From NCBI GenBank assembly GCA_036362985.1, contig JAYGXS010000007.1, forward strand, positions 12,020,944 through 12,084,943: a stretch of DNA of 64,000 nt, in the 5' to 3' direction. Source of the DNA: Ligula intestinalis (lineage: Eukaryota; Platyhelminthes; Cestoda; Diphyllobothriidea; Diphyllobothriidae). Shown here piece after piece: positions 20,119 through 32,844 of this stretch. Position 1 is the first letter of the stretch. Each line of letters starts with the position of its first letter. The position numbers and the translations under genes are program-made. Under the pieces are notes generated by a model. That model saw nothing but the letters and a program-made list of their open reading frames with translations. It did no database searches and was not told the DNA's origin.

Positions 20119-22368
20119 CAGTGGAGCCCGGTTAATGTGGACACGGTTAATGTGGACAACCGTTTAATTTGGACAGTTGACCAGGAACGGAATTTCTCCA
20201 TAGTAAAATTCTCTGGTTCATCTGGACAGCCACCGCTTAATGTGGACAGCACCAAGCTGTCAACCGGTCGGTCGACCGACAGATTTTGTCAAAAATCCAG
20301 TCCAAATCGCCCGTGGCGGGGAATTCCCGCGTCCTGTTCGCCACAGTTGGGAGGTGCAGCTGTCGAAGGAGGCCGCCAATACGTCATCTAGGCTATTCCC
20401 ACTCCCCCTGCCCTGCCCCCGTATTTTCACCCTTGTCTCCCTTATCTGCTTTCCCACAGATTTTGTCAAAAATTCAGTCCAAATTGCCCGCGGCGGGGAA
20501 TTCCCGTGTCTTTTTCTGAAAGTTTTGCTTCAGATGAACAGTACACAAAGCTTTTCTGTTGGTTTGCCTGTGGTTGTGTACGTGTGGAGGCTGATCACGA
20601 GAACGTGAAGTGCTTTTGACTGTCGTTCTTCGGCCTCTGCAATCTTTCTTTCCCTTCTTTCCCTGACGGGGAAGCGAAAGGATCGAACACCAACAGAGAA
20701 ACTGGATGTTTTGGACAAGTTCCGTGACCTTAAGAAGCAGTCACCCCGAATTGGTCTTCGAGAGGCAGCCGACCAGCTTGGAGTTTCCAAGTCGATGTTG
20801 GGAAAATTGGTGAAAAAAGAGGAGGATCTTTTTCGTGAGGCTTCAGAAGATGAACAAGGCCCTGCACAGAAACGTAATAGATATGGAAAGTACAAGGATA
20901 TCGAGGCAGCACTTTTGCAGTTTATCATTGGGCCCACGATCGTAACATCCTTCTCAATGGTCCGCTGCTTATGGAGAAGGCTGCGAAAATCGCAGAAGTA
21001 GCGGGAGTCAACTTCACTCCCACCGTAGGGTGGTTTGCGAGGTGGAAGAAGAGGAATGGACTCGTCTTTGCGACTCTGCGTGGTGAGGCAGCAGAAGCCG
21101 ACACCTCCAGAGCTGATGATTTTCTCAAGAAAGATTGGCCTGACCTGTTGAAGCAGTTTCAACCCAAGGATGTCTTCAACACTGACGAGAGAGCAATTTA
21201 TTTTTGGGCACTTCCAGACTCAACGTACCTGACCCAGAAGTCAAAGAAGTTGGCAAAGGGATTCAAAACGGCGAAGGGCAGAATCACCGCTCTGGTTACG
21301 TACAGTCTGGAAGGAGATAAACTGCCGCTTCTTGTGATCGGGAAATCAAAGCAGCCAGGGTGCTTAAAAGGAAAGAACATTCCATCGGGAGTGCATTACG
21401 CATTCAGGAAAAAACGCATGGATGACGTCTGGGCTGTGGGAAAATTTCTTACGAGAACTTGACCTCGAAATGGGGCGCCAGAAGCGCGAGATCCTTCTCT
21501 TGGCAGATAACTGCAGTGCCCATACTCGAGTCGAAGGACTGAGGAACATCACACTTCGATTTTTGCCACCCAACACAACTTCAGTTCTGCAACCCTGTGA
21601 TCAGGGCATCATTCGATCTCTTAAAGCCTTCTTTCGGACCGCGATCTGGCGAGAGGTTTTGCAGATCATACAAGACCTAGTGGAAGACGATGAGACTGGC
21701 ATGCGTTTGGCTCACAATTTTGTGAAGAAGATTGACGTTCTTCAGGCCATGGAGATGTTGAGCACTTCGTAGAAAAAGGTGAAGTCGGAGACAATCGTAA
21801 ATTGCTGGAGGAAAGGGGGCTTCGTCACCACTGAAGAGGAAGTTGCAGAGAATGAAGTCGCGATTCCAATCCCAGAAGACGTGACAGAGGACAGGATCGA
21901 GAGTTTTCTAGAGTGGGTTTCAATCGACGACGATGCCGAAGTCGCCGAGGAGGCAACACAGGAGGAGGTGACAAGCGAACTCGCCGAAGCAGTTGCAGAT
22001 GCCAAGAAGGTACCAGACAAGCAGGAAGAAGAGTCTGAAGAGGAAGACGAAGAAGTCGAGCCCCCAGTCTCATCAAAAGAAATGAGGGCGGCATTGGCCG
22101 TACTCGAAACGGGGCATCGACAACAAGGTTTTGATGTGGAGAATTTTGACACTGTGATAAAAAACTTTAGGGGAGCTTTAAGATAAAAGTTTCCACCAAA
22201 GCAATCAAAACTGAGCATGTTCTTTCAATAAAACTCCATTCAGATGCAAAATTCTGTTTTTTATACGTAGAAACGACTGGTTTGGGGTCAGTTCGCTTAA
22301 TGTGGACAACTGGTTAATGTGGACAGTTGGCCTGGAACGGAGGTGTCCACATTAACCGGACTCCACTG
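20119..22368 (+). mobile_element. Tigger/pogo DNA transposon, nearly complete, TA target duplication
   Basis: The 2,250-bp element is bounded by inverted termini: cagtggagcccggttaatgt at the left and its near-exact complement (…attaaccggactccactg) at the right. TA dinucleotides lie at 20117-20118 and 22369-22370, as expected for the Tc1/mariner/pogo superfamily. A subterminal motif gttaatgtggac is repeated several times at each end. Within the 5' leader a ~53-bp block starting agattttgtcaaaaat occurs twice (20280 and 20458). The transposase gene inside is broken. Confidence 0.95.
20662..22186 (+). pseudogene. Tigger-type transposase (CENP-B-like HTH plus DDE domain), three lesions
   Basis: The N-terminus (about 20662-20925) carries KRKDRTPTEKLDVLDKF and the helix-turn-helix LREAADQLGVSKSMLGKLV. 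A frame change near 20930 leads into a CENP-B-type second DNA-binding domain with VGWFARWKKRNGL. The catalytic core has D in FNTDERAIYFW (codon 21184), D in LLADNCSAH (codon 21506) and a third D in QPCDQGIIRSLK (codon 21599), giving the DDD triad usual for pogo. A second frameshift falls near 21415-21440 and an in-frame TAG at 21770 stands where relatives have Trp. The acidic tail ends at TAA 22184. No usable ATG is seen at the start of the frame. Confidence 0.92.
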
Positions 22369-25300
22369 TATTAAGTTTGGTGTATGGATTAATGAATATA
22401 TCAATGATATTCAAAATCCATCTTCGTGAACCCTAGATAACAGATAATTGCCGTTAGGTTCAGTCGTCTCTTCAACTGCACCTGCTCCCACGTGGTCCAA
22501 TGACTTTCAAATAAAGTGAGCATTCGCAGTGTCCATGGGCTGCCCGATGAGTCAAGGAACGTTATACTTCTCCGGTATGTTAGCCTCTTCAATCGCTCGT
22601 CCATTAATTTCCAGTGACGCACTGGACAGATAGAAGATAAATCGTTATTTCGCAGTTGTCGCTGTTTCTGACAAGATCATTACATCTCACGGAATGCTAA
22701 GACTTGTCTTGATTTTCTTGTTTCGGCAATAACCACAATACGTTGGAACAAGACTTTGATTTACTAAAAGATCTCTCTGATCTATTTGGAATAACTTTGT
22801 TATTAGGTGCTAGCTGTCGGCCTTTACGTTCTGCTCGCTCGTGCGCTCGCTTACATAAGATAATTCAGTATATTTAAGTTAATAGAATTTAGCATGGAAA
22901 TTCTAGTAAAAAATTTCGTTATAGTACATGCGGGTGCAGAAAATAAAAAAAAACTATTCAAGCCAACGTAATAAAATGATGATAGTCAAGTAGATATTTA
23001 AAAAATTACTGTAGCAGTGGGACTGCAGACCAAGTTTCCTCAAGGATCAGTAATAATTTGAAGTAATAGCTAGAAACATTATCTTCAGGTATGAGCAAAG
23101 CGTTAATTCAGTGCTACAGAGCATTGCTGCCTAAGTGAGCAGTGTGTTTCAATTAAATGTTGATCAGTTTGGTTTCGAATGCCTCTGTTATGGCCATTAT
23201 TAATACGTCCTATGGAAGTTGTTTCGGACACCAGCAATTTCCTGTGAAAACGAAAGGTGCTGAACTGCCACATGTGCCGGAATACTATTAATATAACATT
23301 AAAAGATGTTACTCACACTTAGCGAGTAACATATCAATTAGTACTCTTGCGAACATACAATCGGTGGGTCCGAGTTCGAAAGCACCGATCCAGGATGGGT
23401 ACACCCTTAGATATAGATCGGTGAACAATCAAACAAAATATACTCCCGATCAACAACCGAGAAGACAGCGAACTCTATGGCTCAATGGTTAGGGCGTCTA
23501 CCCCTGACCGGAGAGACGCGAGTTCGAAACTCGAGTGCAGTGGCAATTTCAGCTGCTACCTTAGAGTTGGGCTACTCCTAGCTGACGACGGCCAAAAGCC
23601 AGGATTGCCTTCTGCCTTGCCGGAATACTTCTAATAATTCATAGGATATTGAGAGAATTTACGCGCTGAGTGATTGCGCATCCCAGTAGGGAGAAGTCTT
23701 CGAGATGCGGAGAACAGTACGGTTAGCCATAATTGGCTGCCGAGGTCGTTAAACCAACCTGCAGCATTAACCAGTTGAACTACCTAAAGCGTTTACAGGG
23801 AAGTCAAATTGTAAAAAGGGCCATTATGTGATCAGGAGTGTCGCTAATGGCATCATATAAATTCAGCTTCAGGGCATGCAGAGTATCTTTTAGTTCATCA
23901 ACACAGTTGAGCACGTAGTCTTCCAACGGATCCGGATTGCCAGAACCTGAGAACACACCAAAAAATGCAGCTAACCAAAAACGCAATGACTAAGGCAAGC
24001 AAGGATTCGTCATATACATTGATTAAAGCCCTTTACCTACCTTCATAAACATGACTGCAAACTTTGTAGATGGTTATAACCGGACAACTGTGCTCTGTAT
24101 CGAGAAGACGGCATTGAAGACCCAAATAAATATATATCTACCCCTGTTCAAGTGCTGATTGATGTTATTTCGATGCTTCTGTAATAGCGTCCTTGGGCAC
24201 CTCTGGGACGTAGAGCAGCGGTACTCGGAGCAGGACTAGCATCAGGAAGAACCGTGGTATCTTTACCTTCAAAAAATACTGCTTGAAATCAATGAGATAG
24301 AACTTTCCTCTAACTAGTAAAGGCGCTCTTGGTGATATCTGTGTTTCGTAGCGTCATCTGTCATCGCCTTTTAAAACAGCTTCTTCTCACGCACAATTCG
24401 CTTAAAATTATTGCTTGATGACATATATAATGCTAACGTGCCAAACTCATATTTGATCAGCAATAAAAGCGACACATAATTTGTTTGAGTGCATTTTTAA
24501 CACTCATAGCGAAACTACCATTTATATTCTGCTACTGAAACAGTTATATCCTTATCCATATAAAATTAATTCTGAATACTATAGCTTAAAGCACAAAGGT
24601 ATAATACACATGAACTTGGCGAAAACGGAGGTATCATTCTGTCACTAGATTTCGTAAGATAAGGAGTTGTCGCAGCAGATAGATGGCATCGAAGCAAACA
24701 AGTTATAAAAGGCACACTAGTAAGCTCGTAAGCTTACATTTTCATCGGCCAAGAACTGTGTGCTCTGATAAGTTTCTGGATGAAATAACATATATTAAAA
24801 AATCAATACATCCAAGCGTAAAATTTGACACTGTAAAAAGTGAAATGAACAACAAATTTATTCATGTATGGTTAGGCATGGACGCGCGTAGCTCCATCTA
24901 CAATTATCTACTAGACGCAACCACTCCCCGTGACTCCAGAGGCCATTTAGAGACCGCAAATAAATCACGCCCACAAGTCCATAGATTTCGGCTAACATAT
25001 TTTTAAAACTGCTACGAAAATTTTTAACTTGGGCAGTCCTATTACCTGCAATAACGAACTTGCTTGCCAGCATGTTACTTTCTAACCCCTCCCTATATAA
25101 ATGGAATGGCCGAGGAGAACTTATTGAAAACTAAATATGATCGCCAGATCTACTCCCGAATATTCCCTGATTCGATCTAACAATAATTTGTATATTTAAG
25201 GCCCAAGGGGCCCTGTCGTAGCACAGCCTTCTTTCGCGTCCACATCTAAAACTTGAAGTTCAAAAGATGGGGATGGAAAAGGAGCGATAATTTGTCTCCA

Positions 25301-26084
25301 GCAGAGTTATTTCATCAATCCCATCGTCGAACCTTTTATAAGGAGCCTTAAAAAATTTACTTCTGAAAAAGAATTTGAAGTATCCGAGAATAAATTCTCA
25401 TTGATTTTCCTATTCTCATTTTTGGACTGAATTTTTTTCAAATGCTTACAGTCCTCATGTAAACTAGCTGTTCTACCTCTCTGTTCAAAACTTCAACAGC
25501 TCGTTGATATTCTGCCCCTCAAACCTACTTAACATATCGCTGATTATTGTAGAAAGAATAGAGTCATCGTAGTCAGAAAAGCACCTGAGCGAATTCCAGA
25601 CTCCTCAGTTTGTCTTCCGAAATGCTTATCACTTGCTGCTAGAATATAAAAGGATAAGACATCTGCTCATTAATTTGTGCACTTCAACCGTTGCGCTAAC
25701 TTTTATTTCCGAAATGATGTGTAGCTTATGTTTCCTACTATTCAGTTCTTGTTTCGAATTTTCTGATCAAAATTTTGTCCCTGTTAACGACGTTACAGTG
25801 CTAGGGTTGACTTTTCATCAATTGGGTACTTAGCTGACATCCGAGACATTGGGGGATTTGGGTATATATTACTCCAGACCGGACATTCATTTGCTTGGAT
25901 CTGTTCGAAATGGTTTAAATTACTTGATGTTGTTTACCGATGGCACAAAAAACAGCACATAGATAGTGAAATTAAATAAAAATCACCAAGCCGAACGCCT
26001 GTGGCATTTTGCCAAATGAGTGATTGTTTAAATTTACAAAACTCTTTACGTCTTTTGAGCGCGCGCTTAGATCTACAGCAAACG
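22369..26084. other. Intergenic region, one SINE, no gene recognised
   Basis: Apart from the SINE at 23475-23640 nothing could be assigned. The 107-codon frame at 24683-25006 begins with ATG but has no recognised domain, no splice context and no homologue I recognise. The sequence is A/T-rich with scattered short repeats. Confidence 0.4.
23475..23640 (+). repeat. tRNA-derived SINE copy
   Basis: A-box-like TATGGCTCAATGGTTAGGGC and B-box-like GCGAGTTCGAAACTCG are about 35 bases apart. A body with GTGGCAATTTCAGCTGCTAC and GAGTTGGGCTACTCC follows, shared with the minus-strand SINE at 2040-2300. This is one of the better preserved copies. Confidence 0.75.
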
Positions 26085-26243
26085 ATGATTACAGACGTTC
26101 AGTTAACGGTTTTCGTCAATTTGGCTGGATTAGTTTTGTTTGCTCTTGTGGTCGTCTATCACTACGTCGCCATGGAAAACAGCAAGAAGTCCACGAAAAT
26201 TCGACGGTTAAACGTGTTCTCCGGCGAATCTATCAAGTCCTAG
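26085..26243 (+). CDS. OST4: Oligosaccharyltransferase 4-kDa subunit OST4
   Basis: The 52-residue ORF begins MITDVQL, continues with a single transmembrane helix (about residues 8-30, [20 protein letters not shown]) and has a polar tail. The MITDVQL start, the N-L/M-x-G helix core and the VxYHYVA ending are the signature of OST4. This mini-protein of the ER membrane stabilises the STT3-containing oligosaccharyltransferase that N-glycosylates nascent proteins. Animal OST4 is usually about 37 residues; here a basic extension of about 15 residues ([17 protein letters not shown]) follows. The start is fixed by homology. A pyrimidine-poor but AG-ending site (gcgcgcttag, 26070) 14 bases upstream could be a cis- or trans-splice acceptor. 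It stands alone and points toward the carrier gene's 3' end. Confidence 0.93.
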   Translation: MITDVQLTVFVNLAGLVLFALVVVYHYVAMENSKKSTKIRRLNVFSGESIKS

Positions 26244-29200
26244 ACCTTATTTTGTTCCCTAAGTCATTTTCTCTTTTTTTAATGCGGCGGACGGTTTGCT
26301 TTATTTGCCTACAATGTAATTTGAACAATTTTGGTTAACGTCCCTGTCTTTTCTTTGTGGTCCTATTCCATCGCTGGGGTTAGTAGATCGAATCGGGCCC
26401 ATTTCTGTTATGTTCCTTGCCGAAGAAAAACGCTATGGCCGCGGAGGGTTCGCTTTTGCATTTATACACGCACTGACTCCGAGTGCCCATACAATGAGCT
26501 GCTTCACTGCAGATTTACTCGCGAAGAGGAAGTTCGCGTGGCCACGTTTAACGTACGCGTATTTTACGGGCTGCCACGCACGCGTTGGCATAACTGACTT
26601 ACTCGATGGGGACTGCCAGCTCACCCATCTAGAGTACTGATAACTACCTATCTGAACAGGGCTCTTTTATAAATACAAAAAACCTTCTGAGTATGCCCTT
26701 AGGAATAGTTGCCATAATTCTCTTCTAGTCTTCCTGTTTATATTTAATCCTGTGTTGCCCATCTTTCGCTCAAATCACTCATCCGTGTTGTATCTGACTA
26801 CAACCGTAAGTGAACTGTACCAAGAGCCATATTGTATCACTTAGTGGTTTATATAAGGAGGCTATGGTCTTGTTTTCCGAAATTGATGGACTTTGCAAAG
26901 CTAATTCATACTTAGTTGCCCACATGTTTCGCACACAATCTCCGTCTGTAGCTAAAAGCGCCTTTGCGGGGTAGCATCTTCGCCTTTATATACTTCTTTT
27001 CACCAACCATTCCACTGATATCACTGTTAAAGTAAATGGTATTCCTACACTTACTATCGGTAAGTTAGCTCCTGTCGCACAACTGCTTGTTGAGGTCGCC
27101 AGTTTGGGACCAGTATAATGTCTGGATAAGTTGCATTCCGAGGTGATATGATGAAAAGAAAGATCTTCAGAAAATCGAGATGTACTCGTGAATTTTCGAA
27201 CAAGTATCACGTTCGTCGTCCGACTAAATTAAAAGTGAGGGCTGGGAATGTCACTCTAGAGGTTTTGGAGGCAGAGGTTGCAACGGACGGCGGATGGAAG
27301 GGGGGATTGGGTGGAATGGTTATGGTGACGTGACACCCACGGCGATAGGTTGTGCTAGTGAGGGGAGGGGGTGTTAGCGTTTGGACTATGGGCCGCGTGT
27401 TCGGGGGAGGAGGGGGGCTGGTTAAGAGTCAGAAAAATTCCATTTGACCGGGCACAGAGAGCCAGTTGTTGTTTCAGGCTGTGTCCAGACTAGTAGACCA
27501 TGCACGAAACCCGGTATAGTGTGAGTCAAGCTCTACGTGCCTGTTTATACTAGCCGGATTCGAGTGCCAAGCTTCAAGGAATTCTCTCGCTTGTCGCGTA
27601 TTAGCCATTGCGATCGCGTCGGTGGCATCCCAATTGAAGCGGTGATCACATTCAATGGAGTGTGCAAATACGAGTATAATATCTGTCAATATCTAGAACT
27701 GCTCGATATATTGCATCTTTTCAGCCTCCACTAACACTAGCTGAATCGATTAAGCTGTCAGCCGCATCAGCAAAAAATAGACCCTGCGTTCGTTGGCTGG
27801 ATTCCCGCTGATCGTTGACTAGATAGCGTTTCATTCCTACAGGCTAATCAACAGAATACTGCTCTAGTTTTATGTCAAGATCTCCTTCCTTAGCCATAAT
27901 GGCGGCGGTGTCGCCTCAGGCAATGGCCCAAGACGGTGACGTTGTTGGGGCCACCGCCGGGTCGATGGATGTGGGGTCGAATCGGTGAGATATGTTTGAT
28001 AGCTGTTGGAATTCTACGTGAGTGTACGCGTGGTTATTATGGAAGCAGCAATTATTGATAACCGTCTCTAGCATATGAGCACGCAGACTTTACGTTTCGT
28101 AACAGTAGCTTGGATCGTTTTTATCATTTACACTCGGCCCGTGGCTGAGTAGCAACGCGTGCGTTTTCCCAGCATTGGAAGGTCACTTTTACTTGGGCGT
28201 GATGAGGATCTTTCGAACAGGGTGAGACTCCTTTTCCCTGAACACATTTACGGGCAAGATTATATCTTCGGCATAGTCATGAGGAGACAAAAAAATGTCC
28301 TTTTGAAGTATGGCTGACGTACCTTGGTTCACCCCGTACTTAAGAGGGACTGTTTAAAGCCTTCTTGTTTGTGTAGCGGCAAGCCATCAGGTGAATTTGT
28401 AAGTGGCAGGTATTTACAGAACGCAGCAGTAAAGCCAAATGTGAAATAAGTAGGCCTTCTAGTCTAGGATGAGAGGTCGCGGACTAAACAGTGAAATTTT
28501 CTTCATAATTGGCTGACCAGCAATTGTCAGCGAACACTACAAGATATTGTAACGGCGTCGCATTTTTCGCCTGGCGTCAACGTACAGAATTCCGCTCGCA
28601 GGCTGGGAAGAACGGGGAGCACCACTGAATTTTCGTGAACACTTTATATTTGTACACAGAGCTCGGATATGACTACACCTTCCACGATCGCTTAGGCTTG
28701 TACCGCAACTCATGTACAAGACGGAATCAGCGCTCCTTTCTTTCGGCGTATGGTGTTCGTCTACGTTCTATTTTACTGCATGGTGGCGTAGCGTCAAAGT
28801 GACCCGAAAAGCCCAAGTCTTCTCTCAAATGACGAGAGGCAAGACTCGTACGAGCGGGCTCTTCTGTACAAAATGGCGCTTCGTCCCATTTTTATGGGTT
28901 GTATTCTACGCGTTACCGGCAAGCTTTTCAAAATGTTGAGAGGAACTATTTATGTTTGTTCCATGTTTTGCAGTCGGTGATATATGCACGGTCACGGTAG
29001 ACAGTGAAGCTCCTAGGTCAGTAGGCAAATTATCCTGGCTTTATTCCAACTTTCTGCCAAGTTACCACTTAACCAACCGGATGTGTGTGGACAAGCATAT
29101 TAAGGCTCTGCGCAGACGATTTACCCTGCTTGACTGCATCTGTCGCTTATGATTATGCACTACTTTTCTGAAGATTTTTTGACTTTATATTTCCTCAGTG

Positions 29201-30838
29201 CGTAGACTAACAGGAAATTGCGATCTCCCTTGTAACTACGAAAAGTCATTCTGCAATTAACGTGATACATCGGAAAAGTTATATGGGCATGTTTCCCACT
29301 TAAATAGAAACAGAAAGGCTACTGTTGTGTGGTAGCGCTGGGAAATTCAATTGTAAACGCCCCTCCTGTTTGCATGCGCGTATCATCAGTCCAGCTAGCT
29401 TTTGAATGTTTTGACTCGCACCGTGTAGTAACTGCTCGCCCAGTCCGTCTGCTAATACGCCGTCGTAGACGTAAAAGCTGTCACGCGAACAGCTTTTGCT
29501 TTAGGCCATACTGGTGGTCAGTAGCTTTCCAACCTCCACTTCTACGGGTACCGCATCCCAGGGACCACCACGCCTGACAGACGTGACAGAAGCGAGGCGC
29601 TGTAGAGTTGGGCTTGGGTCGTAAATAGAAGGAAATTTGAATCTAGATGTTGTCGGTCGGTCGAGGAGCTCTCGGACGGATCGACCTTTTAACTCGTGCT
29701 GACTGGGTATATCATCCTTTTGTTCGGGAGATATGACAATCGTGTCAGCCCAGAGTTTCTTGTGTCGTGGTTCACGGGCCCGCAGTCTAGAAACAAGTGC
29801 AACAACCTGCCCAACCCATATTCGGTTCCGAGGCCCAACTTGACCACAGCAAGTGGACAATTGGGGAACGCACAGGCCACCGCATCGCCTTACGCCAACA
29901 GCGGGGAACCAGATGGTCAAGCAATTATCACGTTCAATTCCACCACGCGTGATGCAAGTTCAGTAGGCCATGGCCCGCATGCCAGTCATCAAGCTATCCA
30001 CGCACGTGAGGACGATTATCGTTATTTGTCATACGTGTACAGCAATGACTGTGTTCTTACTACTTAAACTTCCTGTGCATGTATCACTCGTTTCTGCCGC
30101 TATTTTCTGCTCGTATCTTTGATGATAAATCCGCAACGGAGGTCGGAACGTCGGGCGAAAGAAAGTTTTGTCCCAGCGACCGAATCTCCTCAGAATATAT
30201 CCCCCTGTTGCCCGTGAGAAAAGCATCGAATGTCCCCGCCATAGGAAGTCGGTCCGCTTCTCAGCGGCCCGGTCGGCAACTAAGTGTTGGTCGATAATTC
30301 TCCCTAAAGACACCTATCCAAACATCGCTTTGGCTACCTAATGAGTGCTATTATGCAAATGGCACTAACAGCTTCATTTGCATCCCCGCCTTCTGTCGCA
30401 TGGGGATTCTTAGTTTCTAGAGGACCTGTCGGCTCAGCTTATGCGGCGAAGGTACTATGAAAGCAAAAAACATCTAGGCAGAAGGACACTGGTGAACTGC
30501 TGCGAACCGTGGCTATTGTGTGTTTTTGGTTTTTATACCCAATGCACAGCCAGTGTTTGGGTCGGCGCAAAAGCCAGTATTTCCTTCCTTCCCCCCCGCT
30601 TCAGATGTTTGGTTGGACAGGGAGGAAAAAACAAAAAAACGGGCTGTTATTAGTAGTACACATTATCTTCCACGCGAGAGAGGACGAAAAACTGTCAATG
30701 TTCATTGTCAAGTAATCGTTTTTAACTCTGCACGGAGGTAGGTTGGCTTCTAGAAGACGTGTCAACTCAAGGGGGTTGGGGGGATTTCAGCAGGGCAATA
30801 TCTGGAATGGTGAGCAACAAATGTGTCCCTGAAGACTT
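26244..30838. other. Intergenic region, no confident gene
   Basis: The region between OST4 and the convergent minus-strand genes has frames of up to 139 codons on both strands, mainly at 26331-26640 and 29501-30067. None has a recognised domain or convincing splice sites. Bases 30070-30215 are a copy of the small repeat seen at 17625-17765. Confidence 0.4.
30070..30215. repeat. Small dispersed repeat, second copy
   Basis: It is related to 17625-17765 (tatctttgatgataaatccg and tttgtcccagcgaccgaatc blocks) in the same orientation. No inverted ends or Pol III boxes were seen. Confidence 0.5.
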
Positions 30839-31240
30839 TCAGAGAGAGGGAGCAGGAGAGCAGGCAAGGGTCGGTTCTTCCGTCTGAGGAACGACAGAAG
30901 GGGGGGGAGAGTCTTCACAACACTGAAGAAAGAGCATAAAAGATGTAAGTAAACCGAGGACAAATAATATCATCATCAGCCCAAAAGGGCTGTTAGCTAG
31001 TTCGTCCATGAATAATGCTTGCAAGTAGGCAGACAGAGAACATACAAAGTCCTTCTTAAAATCTAGTTGAAGTGCTTCTAGGACCTCATTTCCAAAGTCG
31101 CTGCTGGTGGGTTCCACCACAGACTTTTGGAGAACTGATGACGGCTTGCACCTGGGAAGAACGGCAGACTTTCGCTGAACCCACATTCCACTTTCGCATA
31201 GATGGTAGGACATTTTGGTACTATTGACGGACGTGGCCAA
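30839..31240 (-). CDS. Putative small single-pass membrane protein, unrecognised
   Basis: A 133-residue ATG-started frame ends TGA. It has sequon NST at residue 6, scattered cysteines, and an amphipathic region rich in acidic and hydrophobic residues (about 48-80). A hydrophobic segment of about 21 residues follows (about 86-106, FGLMMILFVLGLLTSFMLFLQ), then CC and a proline/serine-rich tail. No family is recognised. It lies on the same strand as the carrier gene, 2.5 kb downstream of its stop, and about 1.9 kb downstream of a heat-shock/TATA block on the same strand. It could be a single-exon gene, a last exon, or a chance frame. Confidence 0.35.
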   Translation of the reverse strand: MATSVNSTKMSYHLCESGMWVQRKSAVLPRCKPSSVLQKSVVEPTSSDFGNEVLEALQLDFKKDFVCSLSAYLQALFMDELANSPFGLMMILFVLGLLTSFMLFLQCCEDSPPPSVVPQTEEPTLACSPAPSL

Positions 31241-31704
31241 CGCAGCTCGACAGCGTGTGTATCCGCCCCACTCGGTTTCCTATTCTAAACGCGTCGGGCG
31301 TCAATTGCCGGCGCATCAAATTTCGCACACGGGGTTGTCCTAATAGCCATATAGTGGAGCCATTACTGTTTGCCCATGGAGAAGGTTCGAAACTGTCTAA
31401 GCCACAGCATTCATCGCGTCATGTCGATTAAGGATCGCGTTTGGTGGTTTCTATTGGGTCAGCCAAGTGCTAGAGCATAGCTGCGTCGACGGCTCACTTC
31501 GTTTTCCCAGACATCGAGGGCTCGTCCAAGCCCGCCCAGGGACTGACGCATGCCAAAATCGGGCTTGAATTTCACAGACATGGATCGCGGAGGGGCCTTT
31601 GCAGTCTGGATCTCGTTCCGTAAGACTTAAAGTCCGTCGTGTGCTTAGGACACAACAATATATATTTTCGCATGGGGGGGGGACTTGAGTATTTCCAAGT
31701 AAGG

Positions 31705-31790
31705 GACATAAGCTCGCAGCTCGCTTAGTAGAGCATGACTGAGTTGATTGACGTTCGAATGACTTCGATCAAAATTTGGAGGTATTCAAA
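31705..31790 (+). repeat. tRNA-like (SINE) fragment
   Basis: AGCTCGCTTAGTAGAGCATG resembles the D-arm/A box of a tRNA and GACGTTCGAATGAC the T-arm/B box. The spacing is about 33 bases. There is no intact acceptor stem, so it is more likely a SINE head than a tRNA gene. Confidence 0.5.
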
Positions 31791-32844
31791 CGGAGGGTTG
31801 GAATTCGGTTGCCTACACGCAGCAGGCAAGCCAGAAATTGCGAGCCCGGTCCATAGTCATTTCATAAAACAAATAATATGAGGTTATCTAGAAATACCTC
31901 GAAGTAATTGTCCGGGAGGGACGTTTCGAGGTTCACCTGGATTCCTCCTAAGCAGGAGTTTGCAATTAACTCTACCAACTTTGGCAGAGAAACGTGCATT
32001 TTCACATGCGATATTTGAAAATCAGAGGAACAATTCCTGCTGTACTAGGGAAGTACATACAATATGACACTGTACTAACAGTTGTATTTTGTGCGTGCGA
32101 GCAATACTTGGTTTTACGCCGAGTTTCACACTTGAAGAGCAAGTGCTCACATGAAGATTCAGTCTTGGTCAAACGGGTCCTATTTCGAAGACGCTATTCA
32201 GAGTAACATCACTCCCCAAGGTCTTAAGTTCTTCTGCCACATAAAAAACTTCGCCACTGTGCCTACATAAGCTATAGCTGGCAGTAAATGGTACGAAATA
32301 AATGCTCAGCCTATCCTGCGATCATCCGCTCTGGGGATCTCGACTTCTATTGGTCCATCCGAAGCAAGTGGGGATACCAGTCACTCAATGAATTTAGTGG
32401 GGTAACTAACTCCACATGCCACCATGCGCTGTCGTTGGTTTTCAAACGGAAGAAAAAACTGGGTAAATCGTGCACTGCCGATCACTGCAATACGGTTTTC
32501 GGTCTACTATGTAGTCTAGATAAGGGCACAACTTCTATTTTTGCCTGATTATTAGGGAGACACAACTTTTATTTTCAGCCTTCGGCTGAGAATTAACAAT
32601 AATTGCGTATGAGACGGGGCTTGGGACCTTGCAGCCTAAGTCTCCCCGGTGGAATAAGGTGCGCGAGAAACAAATCGGGGATGCCTGGGAGTATGCAGCT
32701 GTCCGTTATCACGTTCGTCAGCGCCACCGGTGATTCATATTGCCTTCGACTGCAAAGCCCTGTCTGTGACACGATCTTTGGCTTGCGGTGCGATCAATAT
32801 TTATCGATTGTACGCAGCCACCCACACTTGGTGTCTGGACGAGC

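Noticed and set aside
21742..22218. Serine-rich minus-strand frame of 158 codons
   Set aside because: It is antisense to the acidic tail of the Tigger transposase; the serine runs mirror GAA/GAG codons.
24683..25006. 107-codon ATG-started frame
   Set aside because: No recognisable domain, neighbours or splice context; it fits chance in A/T-rich DNA.
29501..30067. Overlapping long frames on both strands that could be an exon
   Set aside because: Neither frame has recognisable motifs or clear splice sites; the region looks like moderately GC-rich repeat DNA.
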